NCBI GenBank assembly: GCA_030272585.1
Contig: BSYQ01000002.1
Span: forward strand, 5,642,001-5,706,000
Reading direction: 5' to 3'
Length of the DNA: 64,000 nucleotides
DNA from: Bryopsis sp. KO-2023
Taxonomy: Eukaryota > Chlorophyta > Ulvophyceae > Bryopsidales > Bryopsidaceae
Below, in pieces: positions 25,051 through 36,408 of the stretch. The notes below the pieces were generated by a model, which ran no database searches, was not told where the DNA came from, and saw only the letters and a list, made by a program, of their open reading frames with translations. Made by a program: the position numbers and the translations under genes. Every line of letters begins with the position of its first letter. The stretch's first letter is position 1.

Positions 25051-26879
25051 CAGTTGTAAAAAATTGATTTTTCAATGGAACACCTCATGTTTTTTCCCCA
25101 TCGTTTTTTCAACTCCTTGAATTTGCACCTGCAATTCCAACCAGGGTTGATTCAATTCACGTGGATGTCAACTGTCTTTTCGAAATGTTGCAAATCAGGT
25201 AGCGGAGACCTGGACATGGTTTTCTAGTCTTTGACAATGGAGGTGGATTGCAAAAAAACGAAAAAGCAAAATCAGCTGGACTCTCCGATGCATTGGGCAC
25301 CTAAAGGAAGCAACAGGTGCCTGCCCCAGGAATTCTGTTTGGACAAATTGAACTTCAATTTGATCGACCAAGGTTAACCAGCTTGCAACATTTGGAGGTT
25401 ATCGCTGAAATGGGCTGCAAGCGTCTGGCTCGATTGATTAGACCTCAACTTTCCATCCAAAGCATGAGTTCTCTTTCTCACAAGCATTTTTGTAAGACAC
25501 ACAAGCAAGGTATTGATGCATTTCTCAAACACAACCAAGGGCAGTGGTCATTGCCCTGTCTCGACCGTTTTGAGTTTGAAAGAGGTGTCCAGCGAGGTCG
25601 ACATTCAGAATATAAATGGATGGTGATTGTTCTAGATAGGGAGGGTGTCTCAGAAAATTAAACTCTCCCCAACCAGGGGACTGACCCCATGTCAGTCCAT
25701 TGCCTTTAGCTTTTGCACCCCCGGAAGAGGGGACCCATCATTACATGTCTCAGCATATGCATCCCTCGAAAATCAGGTTCTGTTTCTCCTTTCTTCCATC
25801 CAGTGCATTTTGCCCCCCCCGCTGGCCCACAGGAACTGCGAATGCTGCTGGTGAAAAGGCAAAAGCAAGTCAGTGAGGAATTTAGGCTACATAATTGGGA
25901 GATATATCAATCACCAATACCACAGCCATTGGTGCCAAAGTATCTTTTTAAGAAGGTGGAGGTCCAGCCGCATCGCCACCAGCACTGTAACTCCACCACT
26001 GGTTGTACCCCTGTTGAATAAGCGCACCACTTGCTAGTTCTCGTTCCGCCAGTCTTCATTCAGGCAGATACGGCAATTTAAAATTTGGACAATGGAAGGA
26101 AAAAAAGGACATTGTTGGAATAGAATCATTCAATATGTTTTTTTTGACCTGGGCACTGAGCTGGCATTGGTTCAAGAAGGAACTTGTGTAAATGAACACC
26201 TAGGGGAAAAGAACTAGATTACAGGTTAAGGGAATATGGTTGATTCGTTTTGCTACATACAAACCAAGAACAGAACTGAACTAGGATTTAAAATTGGTTG
26301 TTTTTGTGTGGATTTCCTTTCCAAAAGAAGCCCTTGGTCATATGGTGATACAAACCATCAACTCGCAAATCATAAAACGTTTCACGAAAAGTTTCACTCA
26401 GAGCTATTACATGGTTTGTCTTTCTTTTCATAATCAGAGTGACTGCCATCCACATCTGTTGGAGATACATGAAAAGAGTAAGAAGACAAAAAAAAGCGAG
26501 AAACAGATGGAGAGAGAATGTGTGTGTGTGTGTGGAATGGATTGTTGAGGAATGGGCGGACAATTAGAAGTGGGTGGTTGGCATGAACAGCTCATTGATT
26601 TAGACTTGAAACGAGCCCTGGGTGGGCAGCCATAGCGACCCCCTCGAGTTAAAAGGGATTCCTGGCTCCTAGAAAGGACTCGTCTGGGGTTGCTAGGCTA
26701 GCTTGGGTGATGTTATGAGTGTGGTCAGTGGGAGGGAGGGAGTTTCAAAGGGAAAAAAAAGCTGTTTTCTTTTTTAAGAAGAGGAAGCTCTGATGAGAGA
26801 AAAGATGTCTAGAGGGAAGTTGAACGAAAAAAGAGGAAGCAAATACTTGGAGTAAGCCAATCAGTATATGTGTTCCAAC
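25051..26879. other. no supported gene
   Basis: The frame at 25,317-25,661 (114 codons) lacks an ATG start and any known domain. A short (TG)n tract lies at about 26,519-26,533. Nothing else was recognised. Confidence 0.4.
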
Positions 26880-27010
26880 CAGCTCCAACCAGAAACCAAC
26901 CAATCACCACCCATCTACTTTTCCAACCAGCTTGGAAAAGCTGGTTTTGGCTGCACCCAACTGTCTGACTGACTGACGTCCCTTTCGAGGGGCATTCCAC
27001 ACCAGCTCAG
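26880..27010 (+). repeat. 130-bp direct repeat, copy 1
   Basis: CACCCATCTACTTTTCC, then GCTTGGAAA and GCTGGTTTTGGCTGCACCCA recur at 27,575-27,720. A single counterpart in inverted orientation is at 48,290-48,440. Confidence 0.75.
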
Positions 27011-27339
27011 GCGCGCCGTGCTAGAACCATGGCACCCGTTGGTGCGTTTGGTTGCATACCCAAACCGTGAGAAATCGACCGAGCTTCTCCAAAACAGGAA
27101 AGCGTTCTCCTGTCCCCCACCCAACAGCTCCCCACACTCTCACTCACCTGACTCTTTGGTGGCTTTGGTCACCACGCGTGAGCATAGCGAGGACAGCGAT
27201 TCGGACTGCTGGTTTGGACCGGGAACGTCTTCGAAGACGTGGGAGAGCCGCTCGACGCGCGCACCAATCGAGTTTCTGGCAATAGGTTGGGTGAATCATC
27301 CTTGGGGGGGTACTTGAGTGCGACATCGCTGAATGTCAT

Positions 27340-27415
27340 CGTTCGCCCGCTGGTCAAGGGGATCTGCTAGAGGATCCTTGGCCGCCAGGTCCCGGGTTCG
27401 AACCTTCACTCTCGA
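27340..27415 (+). other. tRNA-like B-box motif
   Basis: GGTCCCGGGTTCGAACC follows a GGTCAAGGGGATC segment resembling a D arm. The T stem does not pair well and no anticodon arm folds. It is conserved in the inverted copy at 48,745-48,830. It may be a tRNA-derived SINE fragment. The frame AGGGATC/GGATCC symmetry is an alternative explanation. Confidence 0.3.
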
Positions 27416-27574
27416 ATTGACAGGGATGATTAGATGCGCCAGGGAGGTCGTAGCTGAAACCGCCGGCGGGGTTTTGTTTTTGTTTTTCGATTTTACTTTT
27501 ACTTTTTTTTGGGGGATTTTCCTGCATGTTGGGAAAAAACTGCTGTTTCCGCCCATTCCTCAGGATCAGTTAGA

Positions 27575-27720
27575 CTGTGGGTGCAGCTCCAACCAGAGAC
27601 CACCCAATCACCACCCATCTACTTTTCCGATCAGCTTGGAAAGCTGGTTTTGGCTGCACCCAACGGTCAGTCTGACTGACGTCCCTGACGTCCCTTTCGA
27701 GGGGAATTCCACATCCCCTT
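27575..27720 (+). repeat. 130-bp direct repeat, copy 2
   Basis: Second copy of the repeat at 26,880-27,010. It adds a short internal GACGTCCCT duplication that is also present in the inverted counterpart at 48.3 kb. Confidence 0.75.
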
Positions 27721-28375
27721 TGGCCACCCTGACCAGCCACGTGTGGTGACATCCCATAAACACGCATGCCAGCCAGCCAACCAAAGCTTCCACACTTTCG
27801 TTCCCGAAAAGCCACTTGCTACCACCATAAATAAATCAACTTGGCCTGATTCACCACCAAAAATGAGCTACCTGAAGCAAACCCACGTCCCTGAAGAGCG
27901 GCTCCTCCTCCCCTTCGGGGTGCCACGTCTTTTGACGCTGGGATTTTAGCCCCGCAAGGAAACTAACAACCCTGCTTGAAAAAGGAAAAAAAAAAACAGG
28001 CAGGGCTCCCTCAGACTTGAAATCTTGAAACGCTGCGAACAAGCACAAGCGCGAGGCTAGATCTTACTGGCCCATCGGTGACAAAACAGTTAAATTTGGT
28101 TTTCCAGGTTGACGATTTTGGGTCCACTCTGCTAGTTTCTTTTGTTCATCCTTTGGGATTCCTGGAGACCGTTTTCCGACATCTTTCACACCTCTGATGT
28201 CGTTTTCCGGAAGGTTCTCAGGCGTCCTGGCGCTCCTGCACCACCAAGATAAAAACCGCCCACTTCTCACCTACCGCATACTCTTCTCGATTGACTTTCG
28301 ATCAGCTTTTCGTTACGCATTCACAAGTGTTTCTTTTGGCAGCGCTTTTCTTGGTATTTCGCCAAGCTATAGACA

Positions 28376-29686
28376 ATGAGAAACGAGGTGTCGGTCACAA
28401 CAATGAACGCAGCAGCGACTACGCTTTTTGTTCTTCTTTCGTGCACAGTGGTGGACAGCACGTCCCTGAAAACTACCCCTTGTTTCAAATCGACCGGTGA
28501 GCAAGCCTACGCACGTGATCATGCGGCGCTGAGTTAAGACCGAGATCTCCAAAACCTTGCACAGTGTTTGAGTCGTGAGAATTTGAGATGATTTTAGTTT
28601 TAACCTATCCGGCTTCCTCGTGTTTTTTTTTTCTCCACAGGAGGTTCCGTGTCTTTTTCAAACCCTCACCGTGATTTCAGGAAACTGCTTCGAGATGAGG
28701 TGAAAAAAATCCAGATTTCTTCTGCGTGTCATGAAAAGCATGACGAGACTCCTTTCCGCCCTTGGCGCTTGTATCTGTGTGTTAGAAGTTGTTCGTTTGT
28801 TCTGTGTAGTGGCTTGAAAACAACTGTTCCCACAGGCTGACATGGAGATTTCGAATCGGAATTCGAGGGTTGCTGGATTTTCGTTGGAAAATGAGGTATT
28901 GTGACCATGAGTGAAATGCTGAACTTTTGAATGATGATTGTTAACCCCTATGGGCTTCTTTGATAATGAAGAAACCTGCTGAGGCCAGTTTCGTGTCAAG
29001 GACATCGATGAGAAGCTTTTGGAGGCCGCCTGGGATGGAGATCTTGCCCTGGTGAAGGTAAGCCCATCGTTGAAAACTTATTTGCTGCTGAAACTCCACA
29101 TGCAAATTCAACATGGGTGGGCGGACGTTTGAATTTCACAAGATTGAAGATCGAAAGGATGCTTCTGAAAGCGTTGTTTCGCCTCAATTTAGTATGTCGA
29201 ATCAAGCGCTGTTCTCACACTTGAAGGTGTTGGTTGGCCGCGGGGCGAACTTGGATTTTGTCGGTTCGACCAACCGCAATCCAATACTCAACGCCGCCTG
29301 GATCGGGAGCTCTGAAGTTGTGGAGTACTTGCTTCCCGAGGGTATTGTGCTTTGTGAAGCTGATGGCTTTCCTTGCCACCTCTCCGAATATATTTTCTGT
29401 TTTGGAACTGTGGTTCTTCTCTGAAATGTCTTCTTTACTTCTAGCCTCGAACAGGAAACTCAGTATTTTGAAGCTGCACGTTTTCCACCAACTTTCCACT
29501 GTCTTTTCCTTGCAAGAAAAATGTGGAGAGCAACGTTTCATAAGACTGTGTCGAGGCAGTTCAAGCCGCAGAATGTGTCGATTTTTTTTTTTTTTTGGTC
29601 AGGGGCCGATGCGGAACCTTCTTTTTTGCTGGGTATGGCTCCGAAAAACGGCCGTCTTGTGGCTGTCGAGACTCTTCTTGAAGCAG
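28376..29686 (+). CDS. spliced ankyrin-repeat gene, predicted signal peptide, 3' end missing
   Basis: Proposed exons: 28,376-28,496; 28,641-28,699; 28,836-28,895; 28,989-29,057; 29,227-29,341; 29,603-29,686. Phases agree throughout and every intron starts with GT and ends with AG (the last base triplet before exon 5 is AAG; the inverted copy has CAG there). Exon 1 starts MRNEVSVTTMNAAATTLFVLL, a plausible signal peptide or signal anchor. Exons 4 to 6 join into ankyrin repeats: EKLLEAAWDGDLALVK, then VLVGRGANLDFVGSTNRN, then ILNAAWIGSSEVVEYLLPEG, then NGRLVAVETLLEAG. Exon 6 ends in phase 1 at GCAG|GTGAAT, so at least one more exon is expected, but the sequence runs into an inverted copy of exon 6. 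Between the two copies intron 2 differs in length by one base, which supports its being an intron. Ankyrin repeats bind other proteins; a secreted one would be unusual. Activity is unproven. Confidence 0.6.
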
Positions 29687-29859
29687 GTGAATCTATCAAG
29701 CAACAGAATTTTGTTTGAGGTCCAACGATATATAGCTGGCGGTGTTTAAACAAAGACCTGCTACCAGGGCGTTTAATGCCGCCCACAAGCGAGTAGCATT
29801 GACCTCGTGAATAAGGGCAACTGTTCAACTATTCAATGGGTGATCGCTCTTGGAAACTG
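29415..29859 (+). repeat. inverted repeat E, left arm
   Basis: Contains the exon-6 region of the ankyrin gene. It pairs with 30,545-30,985 read in reverse complement, with a 685-bp spacer. The last 90 bp (CCGCCCACAAGCGAGTAGCA and onward) are nearly identical. Confidence 0.85.
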
Positions 29860-30544
29860 AAGAGGCGTTGAATGAGCTTCTTGGCTGAGGATCTTCTCAT
29901 TTGGTGGAGGGCCTGGGTCAAACACTCTGTCTTCAGGGAGATTCTGTACTCTAGACAATATTTTCTTTTTTTGTTTTGTTGCAATAGTGTCCTTTGCTTT
30001 TGCGCATGCAATTTTGATTGACTGATGATAAGGGCTAAAGTTATAATAACATGGATACACTACGTTTTTGAAGACGATCTGGTAATGCCTCAAGATACTT
30101 GATAAAAAATCGAAGAGTTTGCTTGCTTAGTTCGTTGTTTTGGGTTGCTTTTTGGTGTTAGAATCAAGTCGCCAGGTATCGTTTGTTCATACAAGTAGAA
30201 ACACTCGGTCGAGTGTTTCATAGTAGAATTGGCGAATTCTACTGTGTTGAAATGGCTCTGTTGTCAGTAAATTTTCTTGTAACCATGTTCTGATAAGTGG
30301 AATTGCGTTGTCACAAATCTGATCAAGCAATATTGGATCAACGAATGTTGTCCTGATAGCAATCTAAAAGAAACGATTCAATTACAACCAAAAATGATCC
30401 ACTGCATATGAATGCACCGTTCTTTCCACAGAACTTTTTTCAGATCCAAAGTAGGGAAAGGAGTCGGCGGGCAATACTTTGTGAATGAGGTTGAAAACAG
30501 GGCTGATTGGGTTGTTGGGGATGTAGATGCATGGAAATACAGCC
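29860..30544. other. spacer of inverted repeat E
   Basis: No gene, domain or repeat recognised. It would form the loop of a 2 x 440-bp hairpin. Confidence 0.5.
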
Positions 30545-30985
30545 CTGTTCAAGAGCGATCACCCATTGAATTGTTGAATAGTTGCCCTTATTCACGAGGT
30601 CAATGCTACTCGCTTGTGGGCGGCATTAAACGACCTGGTAGCAGGTCTTTGTTTAAACACTGCCAGCAATATCTCGTAGAACCACAATCAAAATTCTGTT
30701 GCTTGATAGATTCACCTGCTTCAAGAAGAGTCTCGACAGCCACAAGACGGCCGTTTTTCGCAGCCATACCCAGCAAAAGAGGAAGGTTCCGCATCGGTCC
30801 CGGCAATTGCCATAAGAAAAACGAGCTGGAACATTCTGCGGCTTAAACTGCCTCGACACACTTTTATGAAAAGTCGCTCTCCATATTTTTTTTCGGAAGA
30901 AAAAGCTGTGGAAAGTGGATGCAAAACGTGAATCTTCAAATTACTGAGTTTAGTGTCCGAGGCCAAGAGGAAATTCAGAGAAGAT
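30545..30985 (-). repeat. inverted repeat E, right arm, with decayed ankyrin exon
   Basis: In reverse complement it repeats the exon-6 segment (NGRLVAVETLLEAGE). It has one extra base in the CCTTCCTCTTTTGC stretch that shifts the frame, and it lacks the AG acceptor (CCGGGACC instead of CAGGGGCC). It is therefore a dead copy. Confidence 0.8.
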
Positions 30986-31201
30986 TCACAGCCCAAAAAG
31001 AAACGATCTTTTCAAAAGAGGTGGTAGATTGTAGTGTAGCTTAAGTGTAGACAATTTTTTTGTGCTGGCGCAGGAGCTATTCTCAATCAACTGATCATTG
31101 CAAAAAGAAACCATCTTCCAGGAAAAACTATTGGCTTGTGAGTTCAGTGAACCGTTGACTCTTCGACCGAAACGAACCGAGAGTCCAGAAACTCGTCCAT
31201 C

Positions 31202-31210
31202 TTTTTATAC
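31202..31210 (+). promoter_or_regulatory. TATA-like box
   Basis: TTTTTATAC lies 35 to 43 nt upstream of the ATG at 31,245, rather close, so the transcript leader would be very short. Support is position and sequence only. Confidence 0.35.
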
Positions 31211-31244
31211 TCTGCCAGCGACAGCAGCCACAGTGATAGTAACC

Positions 31245-31570
31245 ATGAGGACGGTAGTGTTCGCCAGTCTGTTCGCTGTTGGACTTTGTGCCAGGATGAT
31301 TTCCGCTGCGAGGAAAAGGGCACACCAATGGAACAACCCCGTCGACACAGATACAGACTCTTCGTCGTCGGACGACGACAGAGAGAGTCAAAGCTCGGTG
31401 CGCTTGGGATGTGTCGTATCGTTTTTTTTGCGTTTCCTTGCCGAAACCTCTCTCTTTAGAGGTGCACAGATGGCCATTCGGTATCTTGGCCATTCGGTAT
31501 TTGACGATGTGCTTTTTCGTTATGCTGACAGGAGGAGGAGGGGGAAGAGGAGGGGGATATCGGCGGTTAG
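31245..31570 (+). CDS. small secreted acidic protein, two exons
   Basis: Exon 1 (31,245-31,397) encodes MRTVVFASLFAVGLCARMIS, a good signal peptide, then a basic stretch and a Ser/Asp-rich tail (TDTDSSSSDDDRESQSS). A donor TCG|GTGCGC follows. A candidate acceptor GACAG at 31,531 opens an in-phase exon encoding EEEGEEEGDIGG and then TAG. The continuing acidic character across the junction supports the splice, but that exon lies in a GA-rich tract and could be accidental, so the 3' end is uncertain. The product would be about 63 residues, with no known domain. It sits 1 kb downstream of the ankyrin gene remains, on the same strand. Confidence 0.45.
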
Positions 31571-33530
31571 GCATGCGGAGGAGAGGGTTTTTTGGGGGGG
31601 GAGGGGGGGGGGTGCTAAAGTGTTTCTGGATCCACGCGTAAGAGGTATGAGCTCCTACGAAAGTCGACAAGAAAATGAAAAGAACGCTGATATCAGATTT
31701 GGGAACATATGGAAGTGTACATTTTCTTTTGCAGCGAGTGTTCTTGAAATACATAAAGCTGAATTGCTCCAAAAATGAAAACAGTTGAAGCTTGTATTTT
31801 AGTGCTTTCTTTATAATTAATAATCGACAGTGATGAACTAGAAATTCCGGAAAGGGAAAAAGATCGCCCTGAGCTATCCAAAGAAAAGCAAAGGAAAGGT
31901 TTTTCCACCTCCACTCTTGAATATTGTCACCTACCCCCTTGAAATCGCCTTTCAAAGCCCAATATTCTTGATGAAAGAAGTTGTTTTGAAGCAGCAAAAT
32001 GTGAGTCGTCAGGCTGACGACTACTACTCATGCCAGTGCTACTACCCATGCCAGCACTACCAAAAGTGAATTGAGTCGTCGTCGTGTGTTTCTCCAAAGG
32101 GAAGAATTCGAACGAGATCCCAACGTCGAAACGCCTTCATCAGTGCGTTTGAATTTTTCGGAGTAGCGGAATGCGTCCGAGTAAGCACCCTTTTGCGAGG
32201 AAGTCGCGGCTGGTAGTGGAATGCTACCAACTCAGCACTCTTTGGAGAGGAGTCGCTATCGGTTTGCGGACTCAGCACCCAACAAACTTGAATGTTGTCT
32301 GATGAAGGTGTTCTCGACAACGTGGTAAGCAAACGTCCGCCGCTTTGTATGCATAAAATCACAGGCCAGCCGCCGATGGATTTCCCTTGTGCAATCATCT
32401 ATTGATTCAAACGCCTTCGCTGCAAAGAACAGGAAAAAGAGAAACACGTTCCTGGTGTACAATTTAACTGCAAATTTGTTTTCTTCACAGCTTGCGCAAG
32501 GTCAGGGCAGAAAAAAAATGCTGAAGTGAAAAAATGTGGAGGAGCACCCTCCCCCCCCCCCCAAACCAAAAAACTGAAACCCTGGAGTATCAATGAATGA
32601 ATGAATCAATCAACGAATGAAACCCTAGATGAATATATTTTTATAGATTCCTGTTTGTCTTTGTCAATTGAATCAGTGGTTTTTGAGATAGCGATCTTAA
32701 CTTTGTGGGCAATCAGCCAGCGCTGGCGCTTAAATTAGAAATGTTAACAATTGTAAATTAGTCCTGTTTTTCGACTCGAGAAATGACCGTGGGACAGATT
32801 CTCTGAAACTTTTCCATCCAGAAGTGAATGGTTTCGTTCTCAAAAGCGCTGTGGCCCGGCGTGTCTTGCGTTCTGTGGGTTGCAATTGTTAGAAAAATAA
32901 TAATATTTACGACCTTCCAGATGTTTCAGGCATGAGCGTTACCTTCCAGTGCTGAAAGTTATCTGGGATATAGCATCCAAGTGATGCCTCGTTGGGGAGC
33001 CTGTCGGGAAGAAGAACGACTTCTGGCTCTATTGACGTCCCTTCTTGCTGGCGCCGCAAAAGACTTTCTCCGTGAAATTTCGACTCTTTACTGTACGAAG
33101 GAGAGAAGAATAAGATGCTTCAGCTGAAGAAGGAAAGCACTTGAATCACTCAATCAGGCCATTGTAACCCCCATCTGCAATTCAGCTGACCCCATCAAGT
33201 CATGAGTCAGTGGAAGAAGGTTGTTTTTCTTTGATAAAAACACAAACCACTTTCAGGGCACAAAGCTATCTCTCTAGCGCACACGCACGGAAACTACTAC
33301 ATACGCCACAAGACTAGCGCTAGCGCTCCAACCGACAATTAGCCGCCACGACTTTTCGCGATTCGAAGAGCGAATTGTCTGGACTGGACCAACTTTCAGG
33401 TACAAAGCTTAGATGTCATCCATTTCGTGTATCTGATCTGTGCGGCCTTTTGTGCTGGGCCCCGACTCATCTCCAGTTCGAGGCTCGCATGCCAGACTGT
33501 ACAGCCTCGACGTTGTCCCGCAATTCTCAC
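31571..33530. other. no supported gene
   Basis: A minus-strand frame covering 31,128-31,997 is largely the shadow of the gene at 31,245 plus poly(Pro) from a G-rich tract. Minus-strand frames at 32,057-32,462 have coding-like stretches in two phases but no consistent model. A poly(C) run lies at about 32,550-32,563. Confidence 0.4.
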
Positions 33531-33537
33531 CGACCGC

Positions 33538-33545
33538 TATAAAAA
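33538..33545 (+). promoter_or_regulatory. TATA box of the LysM gene
   Basis: TATAAAAA preceded by GACCGC. It is followed by about 265 nt of leader before the ATG at 33,812. A 24-codon upstream frame starts at the ATG directly after the box, but would probably lie upstream of the start of transcription. Confidence 0.5.
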
Positions 33546-33811
33546 TGCTGCCAAAGAAAAAGGGTTTACTCTCCCGCAAAACAACACTGTCTGCTCCTTC
33601 CGCTTTGCCTTGTGTTTGAGGTCGACCTTGTCTGTGCTCGAGTCCGATACAAGGTAGAACTCTTCGCGTTGATTGGAGAGCAGAGAATTCCTTTCCGACT
33701 CTTTATCATGCTGTGGGCACAGCGCCTCCGCCTCGTCCTCACGACACAACTCCCGTCGTGTGGGTTTGGCTCGGAAGGTTTGAGTGTTGACGAATCTGTT
33801 TCGACGTGCAG

Positions 33812-35155
33812 ATGCGAGTCCTTTTTCAGTTGCTGTGGTTTGCCGTGTTGGGGTTTTCCCAAACGACGATGATGAGAGCTGTGGCCCCTGCGACAGATGT
33901 TGGGTTTGATGTCGTTGATCCCTGGACCCTCGACGCCGATGCGATCGACGTCGTGTGCAAAAGGCAGACAAGGGTCAGGAAAGACGTGGATTGCGCGGCT
34001 CTCTGGGCCAAAAAAAAGCTCTGGGGTGGAACTGTGATGACAGAAGAAAAGTTTTTCAAGATGAATGTTGGATTCCCTTGTGGGGGAAACCTTGTGGGTC
34101 GCACAGTGTGTGTGGAAGCGAAAGTCACAATTAAAGGTATGCATGCTTGTTTACATTGTGAATTGTCTGACATTTCGTGTCAACGAAGGAAGAAAAAAGG
34201 ATGATTTAAGATGGTCAACGAGAGACTGGCTTTTTACGCAGGGAGAAGCCACAACTCGACCAGACAGACTCGCTCTGAGATCTACGCTAATATGCCAAAC
34301 CCTGATCCAGCGCCCACTGCTTTTTTTACCCTGCCTCGAGCCACGATTCCGCATTCTACCCTTGGTACTTCAGCCACAGATGCAGGTCCTATTGTCCTTA
34401 TTCCTCGTCGCCTGCCAGCCCCACCTCCAGTAACCCCTGCGCCCACATGTGGGGCGCAAGCTTTCCCTCCTCGAGCCTCAGCTCATTCTGTTGCCCCTGC
34501 GCCGAATTGTGAGACTCGAACCTTCCCTCCTGCTCGTACTCCTCGTCACCCGCCAGCCTTACCTCGTGCACTAGCCCCTGTACTGATGTCTAAGGCGCGA
34601 GCCTTTCCTCCTTCTCGTCGGTCCCCAATCTTGCCTCATCCTGTGGCCCATCCACTGACGTGTCGGACACGAGCTATTCCTCTTCCCCATATTCTTCGTC
34701 GCTCTCCAGCCTCCCTGTACGCTGCAAAACCCTCGACTCGTCTGGTGCGAGCCTTCTCTTCTTCTTTTTCTCCTCGACAGTGCACAGCCTTCCCCGCGAC
34801 GACTTGTCTGACACAAGCATTCCCTCCTGCTCTTTTTCTCCGTCAGTCCCTAACCTCCGCTGCGACCCTTTCGCCGACTTGTCTGGTACGAGCTTTTCCT
34901 TCTTTCCTTCCTCCTCATCTGGAAATTTTTCATCACGCCGCATCTCCTGTACCAATATCGCCTCCGGTCACATTAGCCATAGCTCACACCCCGGCGACTG
35001 CGATCAACACCTCCGCTACAAGAGGCAATCAGGCGCACACGACAATTGGCGATACAACTACGGAGTCTGACTCGTCGACAACGAAGACTGGCGCGCAACT
35101 CTCAGTTTGCACCGCAGTGGAAGAGAACTCATGCTGCTGGTATGCTCCAGGGTAA
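33812..35155 (+). CDS. secreted LysM-like protein with long Pro/Ser/Thr-rich tail
   Basis: Exon 1 (33,812-34,136) begins with MRVLFQLLWFAVLGFSQ, a clear signal peptide; I chose this ATG because no other precedes it in frame. Residues 58-102 read like a LysM module: DCAALWAKKK, then MTEEKFFKMNVGFPC, then LVGRTVCVEA, with the usual LNPG/GQxVCV pattern (here MNVG and GRTVCV). The Cys residues at 49, 61, 90 and 100 would give two disulfides. LysM domains bind chitin or peptidoglycan-type glycans. Donor AAAG|GTATGC joins acceptor TACGCAG at 34,241 in phase, leading into a 304-codon Pro-rich exon 2 made of imperfect 75-80-bp units. Translation may end at TAA (35,153-35,155), or, through a donor at 35,152 and a 44-nt intron, at TGA 35,230-35,232. 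It could be a wall protein or chitin-binding lectin. Confidence 0.6.
34436..34920 (+). repeat. degenerate 75-80-bp tandem repeat inside the LysM gene
   Basis: About seven units, each starting near CCTG or ACTTGTCTG and containing CGAGCCTTCCCTCCT-like and CTCGTC elements, at about 34,436, 34,496, 34,577, 34,649, 34,727, 34,802 and 34,877. Unit lengths vary (60-80) and are not all multiples of three, yet the frame stays open across all of them. Confidence 0.6.
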
Positions 35156-35232
35156 GAAAAGTTGGATTTAGGTTTCTGTGTTTTCATCCTACTAGAAACA
35201 CAATAATTGTGAAGAACTTTTTGTATTTATGA

Positions 35233-36400
35233 CAAAAAAAACACAAAATAATAATTAAAAAAAATAACTGAATGTGCATGTTGTTTGTGTTCCGCCCAGT
35301 TGCGCAAGGAACGAACTTCAAATCGGTGCGTTCTTCGACCCTGATCACAAGATTCTGATATCTCCCTTGCGGTTTTTGGTACCAGAATGCTTCTAGAACG
35401 AGCACGTTTTTGTACAGTGGTGTGGAGCGGAGCAAATGGAATACCAAGCAAGAAAATTTGTATAGTTTTGGGCATACACGAGTATCGATCACGCTGTTTT
35501 CTCTGCTGTGGAGAAATGATCGCTGAGGCAGAATCCACTGAAAATATAGTGGAATTTTGATTATATATATTTTGAGCCACGTCTGTGGGTGGCACGAAAG
35601 CACGTGCCATTTTACAGTGGCGAGCGCATTTTTTTTTTAGTTGAGTTGGATTGAGTTGATGTGAAAGGGCTATATGCAATTTGATGTTTGTTTGTTTGTG
35701 AAAGAGGGCTGCATTGGATGCTTTTTTGGGACTTGAATGTGTTTCTGTTGACTTTCATCATTGGTGTTTTGCATACAGTACATGAAATGAGTACCCAGAA
35801 TATAAATCCCATTCGACCGGTACAGAGTCGCTCATGGTGCTCCCCAGCGATGAAAATAGACGATCGATCCATCAATCCATCGATATTTAAAAAACTCTCC
35901 TAGAAACGATGCCCTTCCAAACGAACTTTTCATCGGCGCGCAAGGCTCTTCAAGCGAATAAGAGCTGTGGGAACGACCAGCACCACAAACGCAGAACGAC
36001 GTCCCCCCCCCCCCACCCCAAGTTGCCCGAAAAGAATCACGGACGTGATTCTTTCCCACGGGAAAGGTGGCCACAGAGTGGGCGCAAAATATAAGAAAAA
36101 AATGTCTAGTCGAGCGTCCCGAACACCATCCCGACACGGAATCAGACCTGCAATCTCACTCAGCCCCCCCTCACCTTTGTGAAACCGTCTTCGGCTCCTG
36201 CCTGTAAGTGAGAAAAGTGGAGACAAAAACGATGACGTCGAGCAAGAAAACGTTCCGGACCTCATATCTTCAATGTTGCACGTGTGTCGGTCCGCTCAGT
36301 GAGTGGCGCTCACCGTTTCAGAGCTGTTCCGTCGACTTTGGACAGAGAGAAAACCCCCAGTGGTGCGATATTCTCGACGGTGTTCGCGCTATGAAGCTCA
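35233..36400. other. no supported gene
   Basis: A stretch at 35,285-35,390 resembles the sequence around 41,030 in repeat D. From 35,908 to 36,110 there is loose similarity to 23,800-24,000 (poly(C) tract, AGAGTGGGCG, CTAGTCGAG). A 26-codon ATG frame starts at 36,101 behind AATATAAG, followed by a donor-like CTGTAAGTGAG, which may be the first exon of an unrecognised gene. Confidence 0.35.
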
Positions 36401-36408
36401 GGAAAGAG

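Larger units (their letters stand above)
27045..29282 (+). repeat. large inverted repeat C, left arm
   Basis: Aligns along its length with the reverse complement of 46,722-49,125. Similarity begins near CCCAAACCGTGAG and ends abruptly after ACCAACCGCAAT inside ankyrin exon 5. The arms carry a B-box-like tRNA motif, a shared minus-strand frame and ankyrin exons 1 to 5. The spacer between the arms is about 17.4 kb. The copies differ by many substitutions and small indels, so this is not a recent or assembly duplication. Confidence 0.85.

Noticed and set aside
28064..28270. 68-codon minus-strand frame shared by both arms of inverted repeat C
   Set aside because: The differences between copies that I could list are all amino-acid changing, and there is no ATG start, so shared descent of the repeat explains it without coding.
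31128..31997. 289-codon minus-strand frame
   Set aside because: It overlaps the signal-peptide exon on the other strand, owes its Pro runs to a G-rich tract, and has no domain.
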